Shown here piece by piece: positions 8,000 to 14,871 of a stretch of DNA of 14,871 nt; positions within the stretch are counted from its first letter, which is position 1; every line of letters starts with the position of its first letter. The notes under the pieces were generated by a model. That model saw nothing but the letters and a program-made list of their open reading frames with translations. It made no database searches and was not told the DNA's origin. Source of the stretch: JAJNNC01 sp038232695 (GTDB lineage Bacteria > Bacteroidota > Bacteroidia > Cytophagales > Cyclobacteriaceae). The translations under genes were made by a program, and so were the position numbers. The DNA lies in contig JBBSNI010000104.1 of assembly GCA_038232695.1 (NCBI GenBank), positions 1-14,871 on the forward strand. The letters run 5' to 3'.

Positions 8000-8860
8000 T
8001 TAATCCGAAAGCAGAAAGATAGCCGTCAAAGCCAGAAAGATGCCAATGGTGAGAAATATGCCGGGCACAACGGCGTAGATCATTAAAGAAAGTACTACCG
8101 TAATCACCGGTGATAAGCCGGTGAGCGGTACTACAATGATGGCTTTCCCATACCGGACAGCATAGACCAACGTCAAAGCACCGATGGAGTTGAGCAGGTG
8201 AATCAACCCGGCCAGGTAAGGGCCCTTGAATCCCCAGTTGATCTCCTGCGAAAAATCAGTCATCCAAAGGGCTACGGGGATCAATATAAGGGCTGACACT
8301 GCCATATAAAAAAAGATGCTTTCGGCCTTCATTTCTTCGTTGGAAAATTTCATAAAAAAAGCCTGTACGCCCCACATCAGAAAAACAAGGATAGCCAGCC
8401 ACAACCACAGATAAGAATCTGCCTGTACCGCCGTAGGTTTTTGATACGAGAGAAAACCGATGGCAATCAAAGCCATGACAATACCTGTCCAGTGCCGTCG
8501 GGTAGCCTTTTCGCGAAGAATAGTGGTAGATAACATGATCGTCACGACCGGAAACAATGAAATCAAAGGAAAGACGACATACGCGGGCCCTTCTCTGAGC
8601 GCCTGAAACAAGAGGAGCTGTCCTCCGGCTCCTAACAAACCAACCAGACTGCCTAAGATGACAGACCGCAACTTATATTCTAATGACCAGTTGATAAGGT
8701 ATAACGCGACGATGCCGCAGGGTATCATGGTCAATGCCCAGACAGCGTATCCCAGGGTAGCCGGGAAACCGGCTTTCTCAGGGATTTCAATAAAAGCTCC
8801 CCAGATCCCCCAAAAAACAGTCGTGATAATGGCATAGATCAGCCAGGGTTTTTTATTCAT
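8000..8860 (-). CDS. EamA/DMT-superfamily inner-membrane transporter
   Basis: This 286-residue, very hydrophobic protein has about nine or ten predicted membrane segments, arranged as two related halves (about 1-137 and 148-286), as in EamA (10-TMS drug/metabolite transporter) proteins. Typical features are WGIWGAF in the first segment, GPAYVVFPLISLFPVVTIMLS closing the first half, and GKAIIVVPLTGLSPVITVVLS at the equivalent place in the second half. The ATG overlaps the TAA of the upstream GH36-like gene by one base (TAATG), so the two are probably translationally coupled. It is the last gene of a minus-strand operon and its stop is 4 bases from the sulfatase stop. DMT proteins move small metabolites or sugars. 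By context it may carry the monosaccharide or product released by the GH36-like enzyme, but the substrate is unknown. Confidence 0.85.
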   Translation of the reverse strand: MNKKPWLIYAIITTVFWGIWGAFIEIPEKAGFPATLGYAVWALTMIPCGIVALYLINWSLEYKLRSVILGSLVGLLGAGGQLLLFQALREGPAYVVFPLISLFPVVTIMLSTTILREKATRRHWTGIVMALIAIGFLSYQKPTAVQADSYLWLWLAILVFLMWGVQAFFMKFSNEEMKAESIFFYMAVSALILIPVALWMTDFSQEINWGFKGPYLAGLIHLLNSIGALTLVYAVRYGKAIIVVPLTGLSPVITVVLSLMIYAVVPGIFLTIGIFLALTAIFLLSD

Positions 8861-10917
8861 TATTGAGGGATTACTTCCAGCAACAGATGTTTTTTAAACT
8901 GAACAGGCAGTTGCGCCGTAGGCCCTTGTACCGTATCGTAAGTCTTTTGGTTGACATAATCCACCACCTGGTAGGTTCTGTCCTTTAGCCCTCTGAGTTC
9001 TACCTTCCCTCGCCACTGGTCTGCGTAAAAGGCATAGTACAGGGTGTCTCCTTTTTGAATCGCGTGGGCTTCGGGCAGGTCGTAGCCAATATCGTAGAGT
9101 GTGCCTAAATAGTCTGCCTTCGATAACATTTTCTCCTGGTACAGCCCAAACCACTTTTTCCAGATTTTTTCTTTTTCAGGCGTGAGCAGAAAGCTCTGCG
9201 ATTGTTTAGGATTGTCTTTGGGCCAGGTAAATTTCGTGCCCAGCACCGCACCGACACCAAAGGAACTGGCAAAATCATCGCCCCCGTCGCTGAGTTCTAC
9301 GTGGTCGCCGTAGTAGGCGGCTTTTTCCATCAGCGCTTTGTACGTCTTGCCTTTGAGCCGTATCTGCCACGAACTGGTCGGGTCGGAGCTGACCGCCTGG
9401 TTCATATAAGCCATGTTATAGAATGAACAGGCCGTACCGCAGGGACAGTTTTCTACGACCGCATGTGGTTTGATGGCCCGTGCCGTCTCGTAGATGGTTT
9501 TAAAAAATTTAGGCAGGGCTTCTACCGATTGGTTAGGATAAGCCAATTGGTGCGCCGGGTTGTAGTCGGGGGGAACAGCATTCATATGCTGCCCATCCAT
9601 CTTGAGCCCGTCAAATCCCCAGCCTTGCATAAACATCTTGACAACTTCCTTGGTATGTGCGATGGTTTTCGGGTAGGCGGGCGACATATAATAACTATCC
9701 CACCAACTGATGTCCTGCGGTTCGCCCCGGGCGTTGGTCAATAGTATATCGGGCTGTTCTTTGAGCAGTTGGGTGCCCGGGTCTACGGCTAAGGGCGCCC
9801 ACCAGAGTTTGGCTTTCAGCCCGTAGCTGTGGATTTTGTCTACCAACATTTTCATATCCTTTGCTCCGCGCGGAAACTTCTTGCGGTTCACCTGCCAATC
9901 GCCTTCGGCGATCTGAAAGCCATCGTCTAATACGGCCCACTGAATGCCCAGTTCTTTGACTTTTGGCAAGGTACCGATCACTTCGGAGAGTGTGAAGTTA
10001 CGTTCGTAGCCCCAGGCGCACCAGATGGGTTCAAAAGCCGCTTCTTCCGAAGGGACAAACGTGAGTCCGTTCTGCTGCATGAGCCGGGAAAACTGCTGCA
10101 ATGCCTGAAAATAGTCTCCCTGGTGCACAGTGACGAAGGTCTTAAAGGTAATCAATGTATCTTGAGGTGCTATCACTGTATCCTGCGCGTAGTGAACGCC
10201 GATGGTGGCTTTTTGCCCTGCGTCGTCTGTTTGCACCGGCAAAGAAACCAGTTTGGGAACAGCTTCTATGTGACCCACGGCGATGCCTGCATCCTTTCTC
10301 CACACATCGGTGACGGGCGTACCCCCCCCATAGTCCGAAGCGTTCATGCCCATATAATTGTCTTGCTTAAAGCCAGCCTTCAGCGGCAACAGCCAGTCGG
10401 GACGGGTTTCGTAAGAGCCGCTTTGAAAGGACCAAAAGGCAGGTTTATCTCCCTGGCTGTGCAAGGTGTAGGCATGGTTTACCCATTTTGTAATAGTTAG
10501 GGGTTGAGTATCTTCGTTCACATAGCTTGCCTGGAGGATGAGCAGGTCAGGAAAATCCTCGTATTGCTCTACCGTGATGATCTTTGTGACTGACGGGAGC
10601 GTGTTTTCAGTGGATTTGCCGATCAGCTTCATTTTTTTGCCTGCTCCTAAACGGGCATCTTGTATCGGTTGCTGATCAAACGCTTTCAAAGCAAAATCCC
10701 GGTATGTGCCTTCTTTTGTTTCCAGGTATTCGCTCGCTTGAAACTGCGGCATCAGCGAATCTGCGGATTCCCAGGACGTGCTGACACGGGTGTGCATCAA
10801 GTCATTGAATTCAAGCTGAATATGGTCATGTTTGATGCTTTCCGGCTTCTTTTCCCGGGGCTGGCAGGCGCTCAACAAGCTGATGGTTAGGATAGATGTA
10901 AGGAGTATTTTAGTCAT
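8860..10917 (-). CDS. GH36-like (clan GH-D) alpha-galactosidase-type lipoprotein
   Basis: This 685-residue protein has a lipoprotein signal ending LLSA-C18. The residues after the cysteine (QPREKKPE) are not acidic at first, so a periplasmic face is likelier than the surface. Residues about 20-290 are a beta-rich N-terminal domain, and about 295-600 a TIM barrel of clan GH-D. Barrel landmarks are D331-D332 in VLDDGFQ followed by GDWQVNRKKFP, the nucleophile D441 in GLKMDG, E489 in ENCPCG, and the probable acid/base D512 in SSDPTSS. A small C-terminal beta domain follows. This fits a retaining GH36 alpha-galactosidase or a related alpha-N-acetylgalactosaminidase or GH-D enzyme. The Cys-Pro-Cys-Gly loop differs from the usual E-S-C-S-G-G-G loop, so the specificity may differ. 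It lies 23 bases downstream of the amidohydrolase gene and overlaps the transporter gene. Confidence 0.78.
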   Translation of the reverse strand: MTKILLTSILTISLLSACQPREKKPESIKHDHIQLEFNDLMHTRVSTSWESADSLMPQFQASEYLETKEGTYRDFALKAFDQQPIQDARLGAGKKMKLIGKSTENTLPSVTKIITVEQYEDFPDLLILQASYVNEDTQPLTITKWVNHAYTLHSQGDKPAFWSFQSGSYETRPDWLLPLKAGFKQDNYMGMNASDYGGGTPVTDVWRKDAGIAVGHIEAVPKLVSLPVQTDDAGQKATIGVHYAQDTVIAPQDTLITFKTFVTVHQGDYFQALQQFSRLMQQNGLTFVPSEEAAFEPIWCAWGYERNFTLSEVIGTLPKVKELGIQWAVLDDGFQIAEGDWQVNRKKFPRGAKDMKMLVDKIHSYGLKAKLWWAPLAVDPGTQLLKEQPDILLTNARGEPQDISWWDSYYMSPAYPKTIAHTKEVVKMFMQGWGFDGLKMDGQHMNAVPPDYNPAHQLAYPNQSVEALPKFFKTIYETARAIKPHAVVENCPCGTACSFYNMAYMNQAVSSDPTSSWQIRLKGKTYKALMEKAAYYGDHVELSDGGDDFASSFGVGAVLGTKFTWPKDNPKQSQSFLLTPEKEKIWKKWFGLYQEKMLSKADYLGTLYDIGYDLPEAHAIQKGDTLYYAFYADQWRGKVELRGLKDRTYQVVDYVNQKTYDTVQGPTAQLPVQFKKHLLLEVIPQ

Positions 10918-10940
10918 GTTTTCGTGTGATAGTCAATTTT

Positions 10941-12035
10941 TTATTCATCAAAATTGCCCAGCAGTTTTCTGGCATTGTCATAATAAACTTTCTTGAGCAC
11001 AGCATCCGGTAAACCATACCCGTTGACTGCCCAATGGTAGCCAAACAGTTCCTGCTCGTAGAAATGCTCATCCTCAGTTTCCATAATGCGCAAAGCGATC
11101 CGGTACATAGAGCCTAAAGTTCCCATATCGGTACCGAAAACGATACGATCCTGGTATTTTTGATAGAATTTGGCTACAAAACGCGGAATGGTTGCCGTTT
11201 CGGCATAGCGGGCGGCGTTATCGGCATACAGGTTACCGTATTGGTCCATCAATTTGCCCAGGATATTCAGATCGTAAGAGCAGTTGGCGTAATGGCAGGC
11301 AATAAAGGTGGTATTGGGATGTTTCTTGACCGCATTTTCCAGCGTGGCGATCATCTCCGTATGATTCAGCACACCAGGCTCTATATTTACGCGCCAGGGG
11401 TAAGCATTCATCAGCCCGTCGTTGGTAGAATCCATCGCAGCATACATCCAAATAGGTTCCGCCACGTGGATACTGATGGGAATGCCCAACGCGCCACATT
11501 TTTCAATCAGCGGGTTCATGCGGGGATCATCTATATGCATTCCGGGCGCGGGCACCGGTTTGGAATAGATCAGCCCTTTGCCTTTGTCGCCCAGTTCACC
11601 GATGCCTCTGGCACCCATGCGCACACATCGCTCCAGTTCCTTCACCGCCGCAGGGCCGTATCCTGGTTGGTCATACCCGGTATAGTCAAAACCGCAAAAC
11701 AGGACGAAGCGGTCAGGATATTTGGAAAAAACCCGGGCGAGCGAGTCAAACGTGGGCCCTGTCTGGTAGGTCATAATGACTGTTTTCTCAATACCCACCG
11801 AGTCCATTGTTTTTACCCACTGGTCCATTTCCGCTTCGCCGTTGACGTAAGCGTGGGAGTGCATGTCAATGACCGGATACTTTGCTTTTTTCACGGGCGG
11901 GTTGGACGTTCGATATAATGATACGGGTCTATAGTCTTTCAGCAATAGTTGCTGCGGAGAGGTAGCAGGCGCTTGCGCCCAACCGTGGAAGGATAGCAAA
12001 AACGAAAATACAAGGGCAGCAGAAAAGTGATACAT
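10941..12035 (-). CDS. Exported amidohydrolase family (PF04909-type) metal-dependent hydrolase
   Basis: This 364-residue protein begins with a Sec signal peptide (hydrophobic core VFSFLLSF, probable cleavage after GWAQA near residue 22). The mature part is a TIM-barrel amidohydrolase with recognisable metal ligands: H59 and H61 in DMHSHAY, H190 in SIHVAEP, H248 in ACHYAN, and D303 in FGTDMG. The family includes lactonases, decarboxylases and related hydrolases; the substrate cannot be assigned here. It leads the minus-strand operon, followed 23 bases later by the GH36-like gene and then the transporter. An exported member beside a glycosidase could open a lactone or remove an acyl or uronate-derived group from a sugar, which is inference only. 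No convincing Bacteroidota -33/-7 promoter was found between its start and the SusC fragment. Confidence 0.83.
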   Translation of the reverse strand: MYHFSAALVFSFLLSFHGWAQAPATSPQQLLLKDYRPVSLYRTSNPPVKKAKYPVIDMHSHAYVNGEAEMDQWVKTMDSVGIEKTVIMTYQTGPTFDSLARVFSKYPDRFVLFCGFDYTGYDQPGYGPAAVKELERCVRMGARGIGELGDKGKGLIYSKPVPAPGMHIDDPRMNPLIEKCGALGIPISIHVAEPIWMYAAMDSTNDGLMNAYPWRVNIEPGVLNHTEMIATLENAVKKHPNTTFIACHYANCSYDLNILGKLMDQYGNLYADNAARYAETATIPRFVAKFYQKYQDRIVFGTDMGTLGSMYRIALRIMETEDEHFYEQELFGYHWAVNGYGLPDAVLKKVYYDNARKLLGNFDE

Positions 12036-12098
12036 AGGAAACTAAATATGAAGGTTATATTCTATTAAAAAGACAGGACGCTCACCACCGTTTTTTCT

Positions 12099-14678
12099 TT
12101 GAGATACATCACATCCTGTGAATGTAAGATGCCTAATTCTTCCCTGATACAGGTGACGGCTGGCTCCGGTGCGCCGGGTGTACCGGCTGAGCTAAGAATA
12201 CGCGGCATCAACTCCATCAATGCGGATAAGCCGCCGCTGGTGGTGGTAGACGGCGTGATCGGGGGCAACTATGTGCCTGCCGACGTGGAGAACGTGACCG
12301 TGCTGAAAGATGCGGCAGCCATCAGCCTGTATGGTTCGCGCGCCTCGGGTGGTGTGCTCGTCATTACCACCAAAAAAGGGACAAGCAGCCAACCCCAGTT
12401 TCAGTTCGGCGCAACTTCTGGCATTAAAAAGATTACCAGCGGAAACTTTGAACTGATGTCGGGGACTGAGTTATACGATACGCAGCGGGGATTGTACCCT
12501 ACGGAACTGGCTTTTGTGAAAGCTCGTCCTGAAGGCTTGCGGGAGAGAAACTTCGATTGGCTGGACGAGGCTTTCCAAAACGGCATGATACAAAACTATA
12601 AATTCTCGGTGGCAGCCAATCCCGGCAAGCTGGCTTATTATTTCAGTACCGAATATTTTAAAGAAGACGGCACTTTCCTGAACAGTAGCTTTGAGAGGCT
12701 CAATTTCCGGTCTAACGTGAGCTATCATGCTACCGATAAACTTTCGTTTGTCAATAATATTAACATACAGTTGTCTACCAACGAGAGCTATTTTTATGAA
12801 TGGCTCTACGACGCTTTTTTGTACCTGCCCTGGGACAATCCCTACGACGAAAACGGCGATCCCCGCTTCATCAGCCAGTCGACACCCGCTAATCAATGGT
12901 ATAGCCGTGATAAAAGAAATTTCGTCCATACGGCCAGCAACGATTTTGCCCGCTTCAAAGGCGCTGATCTTAACTGGGCCCTGACCGTTAAATATCAATT
13001 CAACGGTTGGCTGAGTATAGAAACCCGCAACAGGATTGGCGGTTTTGTCAGCCGCTACGATGAGTTCAGAAGCCCTGAATCCAGAGACTCAAGAGCCTAC
13101 GGGGGCGAACTCAACACGACCAATAACCTCAACTGGGACGCAATTTCTACCAATATTCTACGGTTTGACAAAGAATTTGGCGATCATGGCGTGGCTGCTT
13201 TTGCCGGTATTGAGGGAAGCACGTTCAGCAGCTATGGTTTAGGCGCACGGGGCAGAGGTTTTCCGCTGAACCTGACTGTGCCAGGCACGGCTTCTGATCC
13301 TCAGGCCATCAGTGGCATCAATGTGAAAGGCAATGCGATGTCTTATTTTGGTGAAGTAGGATACAACTTTCAGGAAAGATATTTTCTTTCTGCATCCTTT
13401 CGGGCAGACGGTTCTTCTTTGTTTGCCCCCAACCGGAAATGGGGGTATTTCCCGGCGGCTTCTGCAGCCTGGCTGGTCTCCGACGAGACTTTCCTGGATG
13501 GTAATGCCTGGCTTGATTTTTTGAAACTCCGGGCCAGCTATGGCGTGGTCGGTAACGACAACATTGGGGTGTACGAATACTTAGGGGGTTATTCCTTTCT
13601 GAGACAATACAACGGCGAAAATGCCGGGATCAACGATCAGGCTTCCAATCCCGACCTGACCTGGGAAGAAACCAAAGCTTTTAATATAGGCGTAGACATG
13701 GAGATCTTTAAAAGGCTGAGTATCACCGTCGATGCATACACTAAAAACGTAGACGGCATGTTGTTCCAGGTGCCCGTGCCTACCTCGACCGGCTTTCAGT
13801 TTATCCGGCGCAACGTAGGTGCTATGACCAACCAGGGCATTGAGCTTTCCCTGACGGCAGATGTCCTCAAAGCCGGGGATTTTCTCTGGAATTCTTCTTT
13901 CAACATTGCCTTCAACAAAAACGAAGTAGGCGAACTGGTCAACCTGGACCGAAGCTTTAAAGGTCCCGCGCCGATCCGGCATATCATTCTTCCCGGCCAG
14001 GAAGCTTACACCTGGTATCTGCCCAAATGGATAGGGGTAGACCCACAGACAGGCGCTCCCCAGTGGGAAAAGATCAACTATGATGAGAGCGGCAATGAAA
14101 CCGGACGCGAAATCACCAACACTTATGGAGAAGCGGCGCTGAGTCCTCAGGCGATCAGCTCTGCTTTGCCAGACTTCCTGGGTGGCTGGACGCACAGCCT
14201 GAGTTACAAAGGCTTGTCGCTCAACGTTTTATTTTCTTACCAATACGGTAACCAAATCTACAACCGAAGCCGGCAGTTCTTCGACCATGACGGCACTTAC
14301 CCGGAATATAATATGATGCAATTGCAGGATGGGTGGACGCACTGGCAGCAGCCGGGCGATGTAGCCACGCATCCAAAACTTGTCTTTCTGGGTTCAGGGG
14401 CTAACGAAGCCTCTTCAAGGTACCTGGAAGATGGCAGCTATATCCGGCTCAGAAATGTTTCTTTGTCGTATGCGCTGCCCGCCCGGCTACTGGAAAGCGT
14501 TAAGCTACAAGGCGTATCTTTTACAGCCAGTGTAGACAACCTGAAGACCTGGACGAAATACTCCGGTATGGACCCGGACGTGACCATTGTAGGCGGTCCT
14601 TTTACTGCGCCGGGAACTTCAGACTTCAAATACCCGATCAGCAAGCAATTCCTGCTGGGAATGCAAGTAACCTTTTAG
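12099..14678 (+). pseudogene. SusC/RagA-like TonB-dependent receptor lacking its N-terminus
   Basis: The open frame encodes 859 residues from a TTG at 12099 (an in-frame ATG lies at 12129). Plug-domain hallmarks appear at once: AGSGAPGVPAELRIRG at about 22-36, PPLVVVDGVIGG, and NVTVLKDAAAISLYGSRASGGVLVITTKKG. A full beta-barrel follows, ending GMQVTF with a terminal Phe as outer-membrane barrels require. Intact SusC proteins are about 1000 residues and begin with a signal peptide, a carboxypeptidase-regulatory-like domain and a TonB box. All three are missing, and the frame upstream closes at a TAA at 12066 with no plug homology. As it stands the product could not reach the outer membrane. 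No SusD follows: an insertion sequence begins at the stop codon. It is either a decayed receptor or a headless silent cassette. The frame is clean, so the damage is recent or the sequence is still selected. Confidence 0.8.
12105..12126. repeat. Imperfect inverted repeat at the SusC breakpoint
   Basis: The arms tacatcaca (12105-12113) and tgtgaatgta (12117-12126) are reverse complements apart from one bulged base, with the 3-base spacer tcc. It sits exactly upstream of the point where recognisable SusC plug sequence begins (KMPNSS, from about 12126). Because it marks the boundary of a truncated gene it may be a recombination or insertion scar, but a dyad of this size could also occur by chance. 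Confidence 0.45.
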
Positions 14679-14710
14679 AGCATGTTTAAATTTTGAAAAG
14701 AGCGGGTCAG

Positions 14711-14751
14711 TGCGTAAACTTTGGGTTCACCAAAACCTAAAAGTTTATGCA
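14711..14751 (+). promoter_or_regulatory. Hairpin overlapping the transposase start codon
   Basis: Arms tgcgtaaacttt (14711-14722) and aaagtttatgca (14740-14751) pair at 11 of 12 positions, with a short inner ggtt/aacc pairing in the loop. The right arm contains the ATG at 14747, so an RNA entering from the upstream SusC fragment would sequester the start. Such structures limit transposase synthesis from outside promoters in several insertion sequence families. The role here is inferred. Confidence 0.4.
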
Positions 14752-14871
14752 AACTCAATATGAGTATCTCACCGACCCGCAGTGGAAAGTTATCAAAGAG
14801 AAACTACCTATCCAAAGGAATCGGATCGCCGAAGCGACGCAAATATGATTTACGTGATATTGTCAATGCAA
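14747..14871 (+). pseudogene. IS5-family transposase N-terminus with apparent frameshift, partial
   Basis: From the ATG at 14747 the frame reads MQTQYEYLTDPQWKVIKEK and continues LPIQR. This matches the opening (LTDxQWxxIxxxLP) of IS5-type transposases with the DUF4096-like N-terminal domain. After LPIQR the expected continuation KRRKYDLRDIVNA is found in the +1 frame from 14832, while the initial frame stops at TGA 14846-14848. The bases between (14819-14831, 13 nt) look like an insertion that shifts the frame. The gene is therefore probably inactive, unless a programmed frameshift is used or the true start differs. The catalytic DDE region lies beyond the window. Confidence 0.65.

Larger units (their letters stand above)
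14678..14871 (+). mobile_element. Left end of an IS5-like insertion sequence, truncated by the window
   Basis: The probable left terminus begins gagcatgtttaaatttt at 14678, overlapping the last base of the SusC stop. An inverted repeat (14711-14722 with 14740-14751, 11 of 12 pairs) and outer arms gcgggtc (14702-14708) and gacccgc (14774-14780) surround the transposase start. A hairpin there could hide the start codon from read-through transcripts, a known trait of insertion sequences. The right end and the target duplication lie outside the window. Confidence 0.65.

Noticed and set aside
11160..11918. Plus-strand open frame of 252 codons opposite the amidohydrolase
   Set aside because: The minus strand carries the metal-ligand motifs of the amidohydrolase; the plus frame has low-complexity His/Gly/Arg composition typical of an antisense shadow.
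12065..12268. Short minus-strand frame near the SusC breakpoint ending KTVVSVLSF, considered as an inverted SusC head
   Set aside because: Most of it is antisense to the SusC plug, and the few residues outside are too short to be recognised as a SusC N-terminus.
1..14871. CRISPR arrays, tRNA and rRNA genes
   Set aside because: No regularly spaced repeats, and no tRNA or rRNA sequence was recognised on either strand.

Overview
The window reads as a Bacteroidota (Bacteroidetes) glycan-degradation region. The markers are SusC-, SusD- and SusE-type proteins, lipoproteins with an acidic export signal just after the lipid cysteine, and densely packed glycoside hydrolase genes. The order or genus cannot be fixed from this sequence. 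A free-living or marine member is a reasonable guess because a sulfatase sits in the locus, but that is inference.

Plus-strand block, 1-7995: the downstream part of a polysaccharide utilisation locus (PUL) for alpha-mannan. In order it holds the last residues of a SusD-like protein, a SusE-like surface lipoprotein, a GH76 endo-alpha-1,6-mannanase lipoprotein, a Tat-exported GH125 exo-alpha-1,6-mannosidase, a gap carrying a 48-bp perfect palindrome, a GH92 alpha-mannosidase, an unrecognised 78-residue ORF in the same frame as GH92, and an S1-type sulfatase. The set makes sense as a pathway. GH76 would cut the alpha-1,6 backbone at the cell surface. SusE and the SusC/D complex would bind and import the pieces. 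GH92 would remove side-chain mannose, the sulfatase would remove sulfate, and GH125 would finish the alpha-1,6 backbone in the periplasm. The sulfatase suggests a sulfated or otherwise decorated mannan.

Minus-strand block, 12035-8000: a three-gene operon transcribed toward the PUL. It encodes an exported amidohydrolase (PF04909 type), a GH36-like clan GH-D lipoprotein, and an EamA/DMT-type transporter. The last two overlap as TAATG. The operon ends 4 bases from the sulfatase stop with no visible terminator. Its substrate is not evident. An alpha-galactoside or a related side-chain sugar is the simplest guess.

Right end, 12099-14871: a SusC-like TonB-dependent receptor gene that lacks its signal peptide, carboxypeptidase-regulatory-like domain and TonB box but keeps the rest of the plug and the complete barrel. 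An imperfect inverted repeat lies exactly where recognisable SusC sequence begins. The gene is followed at its stop codon by the left end of an IS5-like insertion sequence. The transposase of that element appears frameshifted and runs off the window. No SusD partner follows the fragment within the window. It is either a decayed gene or a promoterless, headless cassette.
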